Shown one piece after another: positions 27,561-36,840 of a stretch of DNA of 64,000 nucleotides. The position numbers were made by a program, and so were the translations under genes. This stretch comes from Salinarimonas rosea DSM 21201 (GTDB lineage Bacteria > Pseudomonadota > Alphaproteobacteria > Rhizobiales > Beijerinckiaceae): positions 124,001 to 188,000 of the forward strand of contig NZ_AUBC01000006.1 of assembly GCF_000429045.1 (NCBI RefSeq), read 5' to 3'. Numbering within the stretch: position 1 is the stretch's first letter; the number at the start of each line of letters is the position of its first letter. A model generated the notes under the pieces. That model had not been told where the DNA came from, made no database searches, and worked only from the letters and a program-made list of their open reading frames with translations.

Positions 27561-27980
27561 TCAGCGCTCGGAGGAGAAGTGGCGCTTCAGGTAGGAGAGG
27601 ATCAGGTCCTTGGTCTCCTCGTCCATCTCCGCCATGCCCTGCTCCTCGACCATCCAGGTCCAGGTGTAGTCCCAGCGCGCGTCGGTCATGCGCTGCTGGG
27701 TGACGATGTCGAGCGAGTGGCAGGCCGAGCAGAGATAGAACGTGTCCTCCATGCCGGGCGTGTCGGGCAGGTTGCCGAACTCGGCATTGCGGGGGACGTC
27801 GTCCGCCGGCGGCGTGGGGGCGCCGCCCTGCGGCAGCATCGGGTTGAAGCCGCCGCCGCCCGGGCGCATCGGGTCGAAGCCCTGGGCCGCGAGGCCGGCC
27901 GGAGCGAGCAGGGGAGCGAGCAGGGCGACGAGGGCGAGAGCGGCTGCCGCGGGCGATACGCGGCGGGGGCGTGACATCAT
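27561..27980 (-). CDS. sorB: Sulfite dehydrogenase cytochrome c subunit
   Basis: A 139-residue exported monohaem c-type cytochrome. The signal peptide ends near GLAAQ, a Pro/Gly-rich linker follows, then the haem site CSACH and a conserved helix (TWTWMVEEQGMAEMDEETKD). It lies about 100 bases after sorA on the same strand, so it is assigned as the electron-accepting SorB subunit of a periplasmic sulfite dehydrogenase. A second in-frame ATG is immediately adjacent (27977). Confidence 0.82.
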   Translation of the reverse strand: MMSRPRRVSPAAAALALVALLAPLLAPAGLAAQGFDPMRPGGGGFNPMLPQGGAPTPPADDVPRNAEFGNLPDTPGMEDTFYLCSACHSLDIVTQQRMTDARWDYTWTWMVEEQGMAEMDEETKDLILSYLKRHFSSER

Positions 27981-28082
27981 GGGTCGGCGATCTCGAAAAT
28001 GGCGGTGCGAGGGGCGCGACGGAGCCGGGCGCCCGCGATCGCGGGCGCCCGGTCCGGGTCGCATGCATGGCGAACGGGCGCC

Positions 28083-29384
28083 TCAGACGGCGAACAGCGC
28101 GATGCGGTGCATCATGTTGTTGCCGTAGCCGCGCGGGTTCCAGCCCGGGACGACCGCCGGCTGCATGTTGCCGTCCTTGTCCGTGGCGCGCGCCCAGACC
28201 TCGTAGTAGCCGGCCTCCGGCGGGGTGACGCTCGCCGTCCAGCGCTGCCAGGCGAAGGTGTTGGGCGGCGCCATCAGCTCCGCCTCCTGCCAGGTCTGGC
28301 CGAAGTCGAGGGAGACGTGCATGGCCGCGACGTCGCCCTTGCCGCACCAGGCGTGACCGCGCACCTCGGTGGGCCGGCCGGCGGCCACCTCGGCGCCGGT
28401 CGCCGGGAAGGTGACGAGCGACTTCACCGGCATCTCCATCATGACGACCATGTCGCTCTCCGGCACCTCGGTGCCGGGCGCGACCGGATAGGCCGGCAGC
28501 CGGTAGGAGTAGCCCGTCATCTTGGCGCCGTCGTGCTGGCGGTCGCGCACCCAGATGCGGGTGAGGTACTTCTGCGAGACCGAGCCGGGGAAGCCCGGGA
28601 TGACGAGGCGCAGCGGGAAGCCGTGCATCGCCGGCACCGGCTCGCCGTTCATCGCCCAGGCGATCAGGTTCTCGGGGGCGAGCGCCTTCTCGATCGGCAC
28701 GCCGCGGGAGATCACCTCCTTGTCCGGGTCGCCCGAGAGGTGGACGTCGTTGCCGTAGTGGCCGGTGTAGACGGCGGTCGGCTTCACGCCCGCGCGCTCG
28801 AGCACGTCCTTGAGGCGCACGCCCGTCCATTCCGGGCAGCCGACGGCGCCGACGGTCCACTGGTTGCCCGAGGCGCCGGGCTGGAAGAAGGCGCGCCCGT
28901 TACCGCCGCACTCGACCCACAGCGGAGTGGTGACGGTCTCGAACTCGTTCTGCAGGTCGGCGAGCGTCAGCGTCAGCGGGTTCTCGACCTCGCCGTCGAT
29001 GGTGAGCGTCCAGCTGTCGGCATTCATGTCCAGGGCGTGCTGGGGCACGAGGCCGTTGTTGCGCACGAACATCCGCTCGTAGGGCGTGACGTCGTCGTCG
29101 AGCAGGTGCGCCGGCGTCTCGGCGTTGACCGGGCGGTCGTTGAGGAGCGTCAGGCCCTGCTTGGCGTCCATCAGGCCCAGCCCGGAATCCTGGGCGAGCG
29201 CCACCGGCACGAAGCCCGGGGGCATGTTGCGGCCGAACGGAATGGCGGTGCCGAGCAGCGCGCCCATCGCGCCGAGGCTCGCGCCCTTCAGGAAGCCGCG
29301 ACGGCCGGGCTCGACCGTGTCGCTCACGGGAGCCGCGGTGTCGGCTGCCGGGCTGCGGGGCGTCGTGGAAGCATCGTCGAGCAT
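28083..29384 (-). CDS. sorA: Sulfite dehydrogenase molybdopterin subunit
   Basis: Oxidises sulfite to sulfate in the periplasm and passes electrons to SorB. The 433-residue protein has a Tat leader (RRGFLKGASLG) and a sulfite-oxidase-type Mo-cofactor domain with LWVECGGNGRAFF, in which Cys159 is the expected Mo ligand. It also has GVRLKDVLERAGV, MHGFPLRLVIPGFPG and a C-terminal dimerisation domain (GHAWCGKGDVAAMHVSLDFG). A GGAGGAA site precedes the ATG. SoxC-type proteins are similar, but no sox cluster is present. Confidence 0.88.
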   Translation of the reverse strand: MLDDASTTPRSPAADTAAPVSDTVEPGRRGFLKGASLGAMGALLGTAIPFGRNMPPGFVPVALAQDSGLGLMDAKQGLTLLNDRPVNAETPAHLLDDDVTPYERMFVRNNGLVPQHALDMNADSWTLTIDGEVENPLTLTLADLQNEFETVTTPLWVECGGNGRAFFQPGASGNQWTVGAVGCPEWTGVRLKDVLERAGVKPTAVYTGHYGNDVHLSGDPDKEVISRGVPIEKALAPENLIAWAMNGEPVPAMHGFPLRLVIPGFPGSVSQKYLTRIWVRDRQHDGAKMTGYSYRLPAYPVAPGTEVPESDMVVMMEMPVKSLVTFPATGAEVAAGRPTEVRGHAWCGKGDVAAMHVSLDFGQTWQEAELMAPPNTFAWQRWTASVTPPEAGYYEVWARATDKDGNMQPAVVPGWNPRGYGNNMMHRIALFAV

Positions 29385-29453
29385 GCCGGTTCCTCCATTC
29401 TCTCGTTGTCGTCTGGCCGAGCGGCGCACGCCCGGATCCGAAGCGTAGACCCG

Positions 29454-29468
29454 GCATAGGACCTATGC
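29454..29468. promoter_or_regulatory. Perfect palindrome upstream of sorA, probable operator
   Basis: GCATAGG-A-CCTATGC, a perfect 7-1-7 inverted repeat about 70-84 bases upstream of the sorA start. On the minus strand it overlaps a candidate -35 (TTGCAT, 29470-29465) spaced 17 bases from TACGCT. This is the expected position for a repressor or activator site. The regulator is not in the window. Confidence 0.6.
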
Positions 29469-29667
29469 AAGAGAAGGAATTCATCGGCGGGTTTTCGCAG
29501 CCGCACGGCCTTGATCGGGGATTGCCGAGCCCTCGCCGGGAGCCGCTGGGATTTAGCTTATGCGATCCGCGGCGCAAACAGCAACCATAGGGAGATGCGC
29601 CGCGGCGACGTCGCGTCCGCGTGCGCATGGCCACACGGACGATCGGCTACGTGGACGCTCGCCATCG

Positions 29668-32364
29668 TCAGGCCTCCAGATCCAGCCGCACCACCTTGAG
29701 GTCCGGATCGTCCGGGTCCGCGCGGATCGCGAAGCCGAGCTGGCGGCACATCTCCAGCATGGTGCTGTTCTCGCGCAGCACCTGGCCCTCGACATGGGCG
29801 AGGCCCTCGGCCTTCGCCCACTCGATCATCAGCTGCATCAGCCGCCAGCCGAGCCCGATGCCCTTGAGGTCGGAGCGCAGCAGGATCGCGTACTCGCCGC
29901 TCTCGTGGTTGGCGTCGGCGTGGAGGCGCACGGCGCCCATCATCTCGCCCGTGTCCGGGTCGACGGCGACGAAGGCGATGGCGCGGGCGTAGTCGATCTG
30001 GGTGAGGCGGGCGATGAAGGAATGCGAGAAGTCCTTCACGGGTGCGAAGAAGCGCAGGCGCAGGTCCTCGTCGGTGACCCGCTTGAAGAAGTCGAGGAAG
30101 AGCGCCTCGTCCTCCGGCCGGACCGGGCGCACGAAGACCTCGCGCCCGTCCGGGAGCGGCAGGCGGCGCTCCCACTCGACGGGGTAGGGCCGCACCGCGA
30201 AGCTCGCGTGGGGGGCGCTCGCGCGACGGCCGCTCACCGGTGCCACGGCGACGCGGGCGTCCACGGCGATCACCCCGTCCTTGTCGGCGAGGAAGGGGTT
30301 GATGTCGAGCTCGCGCACCTCCGGCAGGTCGGCGGCCAGGTGCGAGAGCTTGACGAGGACGAGCTGGACCGCCTCGAGATCGGCGGCGGGCACGTCGCGA
30401 TAGGCGGCGAGGACGCGCGAGACCCGCGTGCGGGCGACGAGGCCCGCGGCGAGGTTCATGTCGAGCGGGGGCAGCGCCAGCGCCTTGTCGTTGATCACCT
30501 CGACCGCCGTTCCGCCGCGGCCGAACACGATCACGGGGCCGAACGTGTCGTCGTGGGCGATGCCGGCGATGAGCTCGCGGGCCTTGGGCTTGCGCACCAT
30601 CGGCTGGACCGTCACCCCGGTGACGCGCGCCCCCGGCTTCAGCCGAGCCGCGCGGGCGAGGACGTCGCGGGTCGCCTCCTCCACCGCCTGCACGCTAGTG
30701 AGGTCGAGCGAGACGCCGCCGATGTCGGACTTGTGGACGATGTCGGGCGAGAGGATCTTCACCGCGACCGTGCCGCCCGCCTCGACGAAAGGCCGCGCCG
30801 CGGCGCCGGCCTCCTCGGCCGTGCGCGCGAGCGTCACCGGCGCGTCGGGGATGGCGTAGGCGCGCATCAGGCCCGACACCTCGATCGGGTCGAGCCAGGT
30901 GCGCCCCTCCGAGACGACGCGCTCGACGATGGCGCGGGCGGCGGCGCGGTCGGGCGCGAAGTCCTGCGGCAGGCTCGCGGGCGTGCGCATCAGGATGTCC
31001 TGCGCCTCGCGCCAGCGCACGAGGTGCATGAAGCCCTGCACGGCCTCGGCCTCGGTGGCGTAGTGCGGGATGCCGGCAGCCTCGAAGGCGCGCCCGGCCT
31101 GCGGGTCCTCGCCGAGCCACACGGCGAAGACGGGCTTGCGGCGGAACGCCGTCTCGCGGTCGCGCGCCACGGTCTCGACCACCGCCTGCGCGGCTGCGGG
31201 CGCGGAGGCGAGCGCCGTGGGCACGTTGAGGACTAGGACGGCGTCGTTCGCCGGGTCCTTCAGGAGCGCTTCCAGCGCGGCGGCGTAGCGATGTGCGTCG
31301 GCGTCGCCGATGATGTCCACGGGGTTCGCCCGCGACCAGGTCTGCGGCAGCACGGCGTCGAGCGCCGTGCGGGTGTCCGCCGAGAGCTCGGCGAGCGTTC
31401 CGCCGCGGTCGATCAGCCGGTCGACGGCGAGCACGCCGACGCCCCCGCCGTTGGTGAGGATCGCGAGGCGCGAGCCCTGGAACGGCTTCTGCCGGCCGAG
31501 CGTCTCGGCGGCGGCGAAGAGCTCGTCGAGGTCGTAGACGCGCAGCAGGCCGGCGCGGCGGAAGGCCGCATCGTAGACGCCGTCGGAGCCCGCGAGCGCG
31601 CCGGTATGGGTCGCCGCCGCCTTGGCGCCCTGGGCGTGGCGGCCGGACTTGATCACGACGACGGGCTTCGCCCGCGAAGCCGCGCGGGCGGCGGACATGA
31701 ACTTGCGCGCGGCGCTGATCGATTCGACGTAGAGGAGGATCGCGCGCGTGTGGCGGTCGGCGGCGAAGTAGTCGAGGCAGTCGCCGAAATCGACGTCCGC
31801 CTTGTCGCCGAGCGAGACCACGGCGGAGAAGCCGACGTTGCGCTGCTTGCCCCACTCGACGAGGCCGGCCGCGATGGCGCCCGATTGCGAGACGAGCGCG
31901 AGATCGCCGGGCAGGGGTGCGTTCGCGGCGAAGCTCGCGTCGAGCCCCGCCCGGGGCGCCATGACCCCGAGGCAGTTCGGTCCCACGATTCGCAGCCCGT
32001 AACGCCGCGCCCGCTGGCGCGCGTCCTCGGCGAGCGAGCCCGGGCCGTGGCCCAGCCCCGCCGTGATGACGATCGCGGCGCCCGCCCCGATCCGCCCGGC
32101 GTCCTCGATCACGCCCGGCACGGAGCCCGGCGGGGAGGCGACGACGACGAGATCGGGAGCCTCCGCGATGTCGGAGAGCCTGGCGACGCAGGGGCGCCCG
32201 TCGATCTCGCGGTGGCGCGGGTTCACCGGCGTGATCGGCCCGGTGAAGCCCGCCCGGCCGAGATTGCGCAGCACGGTGCGCCCGAGCGAGCCCTCCCGCG
32301 GGCTCGCGCCGACGAGGGCGATGGAGCGGGGCGCGAAGAGCTTGTCGAGGTTCCAGGTGCTCAT
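29668..32364 (-). CDS. Bifunctional acyl-CoA synthetase (ADP-forming)-like / GNAT acetyltransferase (Pat-type)
   Basis: An 898-residue fusion. The N-terminal CoA-binding domain has SIALVGASPREGSLGRTVL. A succinyl-CoA-ligase-like domain follows (NCLGVMAPRAGLDASF, ALVSQSGAIAAGLVEWGKQR, TNGGGVGVLAVDRLIDRGG), then an ATP-grasp segment (SGLMRAYAIPDAPVTLARTA, KILSPDIVHKSDIGGVSLDL). From about residue 730 there is a GNAT domain (GREVFVRPVRPEDEALFLDF, GIGLGWRLMQLMIEWA). This is the layout of Pat-type protein lysine acetyltransferases, in which the synthetase part is often non-catalytic. The start at MSTWNLDKLFAPRS is supported by the conserved N-terminus. Its targets are unknown. Confidence 0.88.
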   Translation of the reverse strand: MSTWNLDKLFAPRSIALVGASPREGSLGRTVLRNLGRAGFTGPITPVNPRHREIDGRPCVARLSDIAEAPDLVVVASPPGSVPGVIEDAGRIGAGAAIVITAGLGHGPGSLAEDARQRARRYGLRIVGPNCLGVMAPRAGLDASFAANAPLPGDLALVSQSGAIAAGLVEWGKQRNVGFSAVVSLGDKADVDFGDCLDYFAADRHTRAILLYVESISAARKFMSAARAASRAKPVVVIKSGRHAQGAKAAATHTGALAGSDGVYDAAFRRAGLLRVYDLDELFAAAETLGRQKPFQGSRLAILTNGGGVGVLAVDRLIDRGGTLAELSADTRTALDAVLPQTWSRANPVDIIGDADAHRYAAALEALLKDPANDAVLVLNVPTALASAPAAAQAVVETVARDRETAFRRKPVFAVWLGEDPQAGRAFEAAGIPHYATEAEAVQGFMHLVRWREAQDILMRTPASLPQDFAPDRAAARAIVERVVSEGRTWLDPIEVSGLMRAYAIPDAPVTLARTAEEAGAAARPFVEAGGTVAVKILSPDIVHKSDIGGVSLDLTSVQAVEEATRDVLARAARLKPGARVTGVTVQPMVRKPKARELIAGIAHDDTFGPVIVFGRGGTAVEVINDKALALPPLDMNLAAGLVARTRVSRVLAAYRDVPAADLEAVQLVLVKLSHLAADLPEVRELDINPFLADKDGVIAVDARVAVAPVSGRRASAPHASFAVRPYPVEWERRLPLPDGREVFVRPVRPEDEALFLDFFKRVTDEDLRLRFFAPVKDFSHSFIARLTQIDYARAIAFVAVDPDTGEMMGAVRLHADANHESGEYAILLRSDLKGIGLGWRLMQLMIEWAKAEGLAHVEGQVLRENSTMLEMCRQLGFAIRADPDDPDLKVVRLDLEA

Positions 32365-32516
32365 GGTCGGGCTCTCCTGCGGGCGCGGCACGGCTGCACG
32401 GCGCGCGGGGTCGTCGGGAACGGGTCCGTCATGGGAGGCGCGCGAACGGCCGAAGGTCAAGCGCAGCCGATGGAGCATGGTTCGACGACGCGCGTGCGAC
32501 GCCGCGTCGCCCGCGC

Positions 32517-33107
32517 TCACAGGCGGACGAGCGAGAGGACGAGCTCGTCGTAGCTGCGCCCGAGTGCCGCGAGCCGCGCCGCGAGGGCGGCCTGGGACGC
32601 CGCGAGCCCGTCCCGGCGGCTCGCGTGCGCGCGCTCGATCGCGAGGAGCTCGGCGTAGAGCGGCTCGACCACGGCGCGGGCGGCGGCGGAGGCGCCGCGG
32701 CGGTTCGAATGGTAGCCGACGAGGCGTCCCGCGGCGTCGCGGCTCGGGGTGACGTGAGCGAAGACCCAGTAGTGCGCGCCGTCGGCGGCGAGGTTGTTCA
32801 CGTAGGCGAACACCTCGCGGCCCGCCTCGATCTCCCGCCACAGATGGGCGAAGACGCAGCGCGGCATGTCGGGATGGCGGATGATCGAATGCGGCGCGCC
32901 GATCGCCTGCGCCTCGTCGAGCGCGGCCATCGCCAGGAAGGTCGCGTTGGCGTAGGTGATCCGACCCTTCGGGTCGGTCTTGGTGACGATGATCTCGCCG
33001 GGGGGCAGGGTCCGTTCGGCGCCGGTCGGGACGACGACGCGGTCGAGCCGCCTTCCGGGTCGGGCCGGCCGAGCGCGGTCGGTCGGAACGTGGCGTGACG
33101 CGAGCAC
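32517..33107 (-). CDS. Single PAS-domain protein (Aer-like sensor module)
   Basis: A 196-residue soluble protein with one PAS domain of the Aer type: TDPKGRITYANATFLAMAAL, then HSIIRHPDMPRCVFAHLWRE, then NNLAADGAHYWVFAHVTPSR. In Aer this domain binds FAD. The remaining 80 residues are helical (VEPLYAELLAIERAHASRRD) with no membrane helix, HAMP or signalling domain. It might sense redox state for a separate partner. The start is the GTG at 33107 with GGAAGG upstream. Confidence 0.72.
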   Translation of the reverse strand: MLASRHVPTDRARPARPGRRLDRVVVPTGAERTLPPGEIIVTKTDPKGRITYANATFLAMAALDEAQAIGAPHSIIRHPDMPRCVFAHLWREIEAGREVFAYVNNLAADGAHYWVFAHVTPSRDAAGRLVGYHSNRRGASAAARAVVEPLYAELLAIERAHASRRDGLAASQAALAARLAALGRSYDELVLSLVRL

Positions 33108-33215
33108 GGGCGGTGACCTTCCCTGGTATGTCGTTCGGGAAGGCTAGGCCGACGCCGGGGGGCGCCGCCCTGATCTGGATCAACGGCGGCGCGACGCCGG
33201 TGCGCGCGTGTCGTC

Positions 33216-34514
33216 TCAGCCGCCGCGGCGAGCGCGGGGCGGCAGCGGGACGGTCTTGCCCTCCTCGCCGGCGATCGTGGCGAGGACGAGCGCGTCCGCC
33301 TCGGACGCGGCCGCGGCGTCGGTGTCCCCGGGCGCGTCCGGATCGAGGCGCGCATAGACGGCGCTGCCGTGCTCGAGCAGGCGCGCGAGGCGCCGCGCAC
33401 GGGCGGATTCGGAGCGCCCGTCGACGGAGACGTAGCGGTCGATGCGCGTGCCGATCATCGCGGCGAAGCGCGCGTCGACCTCGGCGAAGCTGAGCGGCCG
33501 GCTGCGGTTGCCGCCGTCGTAGAAGATCGTGCGGTTCGCCCGCGCGGCGGCGGCGAAGATCGCGGCCGCGGCGCCCTCGGGAGTCTCGTCCTTGGCCGCG
33601 AGGAAGCGCTCGGCGCCTCCCGGGCCGAGGAAGTGGGCGATGTAGACCTCGTGCGGGGCGAGCCCCCGACCGAGCGCCGCCTCGATGCGCGCCCGGTCGC
33701 GGGCGAGCATCTCGCCGGCCATGAGGCCCGACAGCAGCGGATCGCGGCGCAGCGCCAGGATCTCGGCGCGCCGCTCCTCGTCGTCCACGACGTAGCGTCC
33801 GTCGGCGTTCTGCGCGATGTCCGCCGCCTCGTCCGCGAGCCCGTGATCGGCGCCGAAGGCGTAGACGACCTGCAGCCAGGTCTGCTCGATGAACTGGAAC
33901 AGCCCCTCCGCGGAGGACGTGCTCGCGCCCACCCCCGGGCGCAGGCTCGATTCCTTGTCGGCGAGCGCGAGCATGAAGACCGGATCGGCGCCCGTGCGCG
34001 CGGCGGCGGCGCGGACCGCGGTGACGATCCAGCGCTCGACGCGCATGGCGCCGAAGCGCACCGTGCGGGTCTCCCGCGAGATCGCGCGCTCGAGCGTCTC
34101 GAGCTTCGCGCCCGCCGCCGCCGGCGCCGCGCGGGCCATGCGCGCGGCGATGTGGGTGTGAGCCGCCTGCGGCGTCGCGGCGGCGAGGTGGGTCCGCAGC
34201 GCGTCGAGGCCGGCGGAGGCGAGGGCGAGCGGCACGAGGCCCGACACGCAGCACGGGGCGGGGCTCGCGACCGCCGCGGCGATGCCGGCGCTCGGTGCGC
34301 GCGCACCGTCGACGACCAGGAGATTGGCGGCGAGCCCGATGCCGAGCACAGCGGCGATGCGGCGGGCGGAGCGAGCCGCCCCGGTCGCGCCGGTCGCGCC
34401 GACCGGCAGGGAACCAATCCGGCTCGCGCCGGTTTGCGAGTGACCCACCTGCGTGGACCCGCTCGCGGCAGTGCCCGCGGACGCGTCGAGCCGCGCCGTG
34501 ATCGCCTGCGTCAT
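33216..34514 (-). CDS. Lytic transglycosylase-like (SLT) protein, membrane-anchored
   Basis: A 432-residue protein. After a low-complexity N-terminus (VGATGATGAARSARR) comes a hydrophobic anchor (IAAVLGIGLAANLLVVDG). A lysozyme-like SLT domain follows around residues 170-350 with ALADKESSLRPGVGASTSSA, the catalytic-type glutamate in KESS, and EGLFQFIEQTWLQVV, then VYIAHFLGPGGAERFL. It would cleave peptidoglycan glycan strands. It is not linked to a secretion system here. Confidence 0.8.
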   Translation of the reverse strand: MTQAITARLDASAGTAASGSTQVGHSQTGASRIGSLPVGATGATGAARSARRIAAVLGIGLAANLLVVDGARAPSAGIAAAVASPAPCCVSGLVPLALASAGLDALRTHLAAATPQAAHTHIAARMARAAPAAAGAKLETLERAISRETRTVRFGAMRVERWIVTAVRAAAARTGADPVFMLALADKESSLRPGVGASTSSAEGLFQFIEQTWLQVVYAFGADHGLADEAADIAQNADGRYVVDDEERRAEILALRRDPLLSGLMAGEMLARDRARIEAALGRGLAPHEVYIAHFLGPGGAERFLAAKDETPEGAAAAIFAAAARANRTIFYDGGNRSRPLSFAEVDARFAAMIGTRIDRYVSVDGRSESARARRLARLLEHGSAVYARLDPDAPGDTDAAAASEADALVLATIAGEEGKTVPLPPRARRGG

Positions 34515-34733
34515 TCCACCCCTCGACGAATGCGCGCCGCGATTCGGGCGCTCTTGATCGGTGAGGCACGCTTCACCTGCCAATCCGGCGGCAATGGGTC
34601 AGCGTGGCCTTTGCAGCGTGCGACGGTCCGCCGCGTCATCGAAAAGCCGCGGATCGCCGGTACGAATCGTCGAAATCGCGGTGCGGTCGCATCGCACCAC
34701 CCGCAACGGCTCGCCGCAGGGGAGAAGCAGGTC

Positions 34734-35009
34734 ATGATGACGGATACCGTCGCTCCCGCGCCTTCCGTCCGCGCGCCGTCGGCGCGCTTCAACGTCTTCA
34801 TGCGCCGCGACGCGCAGGAACTGCGTTGTGCCGTCCCCGAGGACCGCGCGGTCCCCGCCTTCATCGACGCGCGGGACTGGGCCTTCGTCGGCCGCCTCGA
34901 CGGGGAGACGCCCGTGCCCCACGGCTTCGACACGCGCGCCGCCGACGTTCTGGCGCGCTGGAACGGGTTCTACCTGTTCGAGGCCTGGGAGCGGCGCGGA
35001 GCGGACTAG
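34734..35009 (+). CDS. Small hypothetical protein
   Basis: A 91-residue acidic/basic protein starting MMTDTVAPAPSVRAPSARFN. The body (VFMRRDAQELRCAVPEDRAV, DARDWAFVGRLDG, AADVLARWNGFYLFEAW) looks like a folded soluble protein rather than a shadow frame. GGGAGAAG precedes the ATG. I do not recognise the family. It is divergent from the transglycosylase gene. Confidence 0.5.
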   Translation: MMTDTVAPAPSVRAPSARFNVFMRRDAQELRCAVPEDRAVPAFIDARDWAFVGRLDGETPVPHGFDTRAADVLARWNGFYLFEAWERRGAD

Positions 35010-35248
35010 CTCCGGCGCCCGGCCGCGCGAGGTCCCCGCCGACGAGAGCGTCGAGGGAACGCGCGCCGCCGACCAGCCCCGGCTTCTCCCCTCGTTTGCC
35101 GTGAGGCCGAAACGCACGACGGACCTCCCGTGCGTGTCCCGTCGACGCCGGCGCGGCCGCCGGGGGAGGACGGGATCGGGCGTCTTGTTCCGCGGGCACG
35201 CCGCGCCTATGGTCCGCGCGCCGCCGGACGGAACGGAGTGATGCGCGC

Positions 35249-36133
35249 GTGGCCATTGCCAGCATGACGGGATTCGCCCGCGAAGCGGGGACGACGGGCG
35301 CCACCACGTGGGCGCTCGAGGCGAAGTCGGTGAACGGCCGCGGCCTCGATGTGCGTCCGCGCACGCCGCCGGGCTTCGACGCGATCGGCGAGGAGGCGCG
35401 GCGCGTGCTCTCGCAGGCACTCGCGCGCGGCCAGGTGCAGCTCTCGCTGACGTTCCAGCGCGCCTCGGCCGCGCCGACGGTGCGGGTCAACCGCGAGGTC
35501 CTGCAGGCGCTGCTCGACGCGCTCGCGGACGTGCGGGTGCCCGACGGCGTCGCCCCGGCCTCCCTCGACGGGCTCCTCGCCGTGCGCGGCGTGATCGAGC
35601 TCGACGAGGGCGAGGCCGCCGAGAGCCCCGCGGCACTGGAAGCCGACCTGCGCGCCGCCCTGCCGCGGCTCGCCGAGGCGCTCGCCGCCGCGCGCCGTGA
35701 GGAGGGCGCGGCGCTGGAGGCGGTGATCGAGGGGCATCTCGCCGCGATCGCCGACCTCGTCGCGCGGGCGGAGGCGCATCCCGGACGCTCGGCCGAGGCG
35801 GTCCGCACGCGGCTCGCGGCGCAGGTCGCGGCGCTCCTCGAGGCTCATGGCGGGCTCGACGCGGGGCGGCTCCAGCAGGAGGCGGCGCTCATCGCCACGC
35901 GCGCCGACATCCGCGAGGAGCTCGACCGGCTCGCCGCACACGTGGCCCAGGCCCGCTCGCTGCTGGCCGAAGGCGGCGCGGTGGGCCGGAGGCTCGACTT
36001 CCTCGCCCAGGAATTCGGCCGCGAGGCCAACACCCTGTGCGCCAAGGCGAACGACGTGACGCTCTCGCAGATCGGGCTTTCGCTCAAGCACGTCGTCGAT
36101 CAGCTGCGCGAGCAGGTGCAGAACGTGGAGTGA
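35249..36133 (+). CDS. yicC: YicC/YloC-family endoribonuclease
   Basis: A 294-residue protein of the YicC family, recently recognised as endoribonucleases. It has the N-terminal signature IASMTGFAREAG...EAKSVNGRGLD, the central RGQVQLSLTFQR and the C-terminal conserved RADIREELDRLAAHVAQ, GRRLDFLAQEFGREANTL, QIGLSLKHVVDQLREQVQNV. The start is a GTG at 35249. gmk begins 5 bases after its stop, the usual yicC-gmk pairing. Confidence 0.93.
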   Translation: MAIASMTGFAREAGTTGATTWALEAKSVNGRGLDVRPRTPPGFDAIGEEARRVLSQALARGQVQLSLTFQRASAAPTVRVNREVLQALLDALADVRVPDGVAPASLDGLLAVRGVIELDEGEAAESPAALEADLRAALPRLAEALAAARREEGAALEAVIEGHLAAIADLVARAEAHPGRSAEAVRTRLAAQVAALLEAHGGLDAGRLQQEAALIATRADIREELDRLAAHVAQARSLLAEGGAVGRRLDFLAQEFGREANTLCAKANDVTLSQIGLSLKHVVDQLREQVQNVE

Positions 36134-36138
36134 CGCCA

Positions 36139-36834
36139 ATGGCACCCGAGACCGGCACGATCGTGGAGGCCGAAAGCGCGCGCGAGCGGAGCCGCCGCGG
36201 CGTGATGCTGATCATCGCCTCGCCGTCCGGCGCCGGCAAGTCGACGCTCTCGCGCCTGCTGCTCCAGACCGACAAGGACATCACCATGTCGGTCTCGGTG
36301 ACGACGCGCCCGCGCCGCGCCTCGGAGGTCGACGGCGTGCACTATCGCTTCATCCCGGAGCGCGACTTCCTGCTGATGCGCGAGCGCGGCGAGCTGCTGG
36401 AGCACGCCCAGGTGCACGGCAACTACTACGGCACGCCCCGCGCGCCGGTCGAGGCCGCGCTCGAGCTGGGCCGCGACATCCTCTTCGACATCGACGTCCA
36501 GGGCACGCTGCAGCTCTACGAGGCGATGCGGCCCGACGTGGCGAGCGTGTTCATCCTGCCGCCCTCCATCGCCGAGCTGGAGAAGCGCCTCGCCCGCCGC
36601 GCCGAGGACGACCACGCCACCATCCGCCGGCGGCTGCGCACCGCGCTCGGCGAGATCGAGCGCTGGCGGGACTACGACTACGTGCTCGTCAACGACGACC
36701 TCGAGCGCACCTTCCACGACCTCGAGGCGATCCTCAAGGCGGAGCGCGTGCGGCGCACCCGGCGCGAGAACCTCGAGCCGCTGGTGGGGACGCTCACGCG
36801 GGATCTGGCGGAGGTGCTGGCCGGGGAGGGGTGA
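36139..36834 (+). CDS. gmk: Guanylate kinase
   Basis: Phosphorylates GMP to GDP. The 231-residue protein has the P-loop ASPSGAGKST, SVSVTTRPRRASEVDGVHY, GELLEHAQVHGNYYGTP, FDIDVQGTLQL and the C-terminal DYDYVLVNDDLERTF motif. It has about 20 extra residues at the N-terminus before the P-loop strand. It is co-transcribed with yicC. Confidence 0.96.
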   Translation: MAPETGTIVEAESARERSRRGVMLIIASPSGAGKSTLSRLLLQTDKDITMSVSVTTRPRRASEVDGVHYRFIPERDFLLMRERGELLEHAQVHGNYYGTPRAPVEAALELGRDILFDIDVQGTLQLYEAMRPDVASVFILPPSIAELEKRLARRAEDDHATIRRRLRTALGEIERWRDYDYVLVNDDLERTFHDLEAILKAERVRRTRRENLEPLVGTLTRDLAEVLAGEG

Positions 36835-36840
36835 GCACCC

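Noticed and set aside
34515-34733. Possible riboswitch ahead of the 91-residue gene
   Set aside because: The inverted GC segments do not match any riboswitch fold that I can recognise, and the downstream gene has no known metabolic role.
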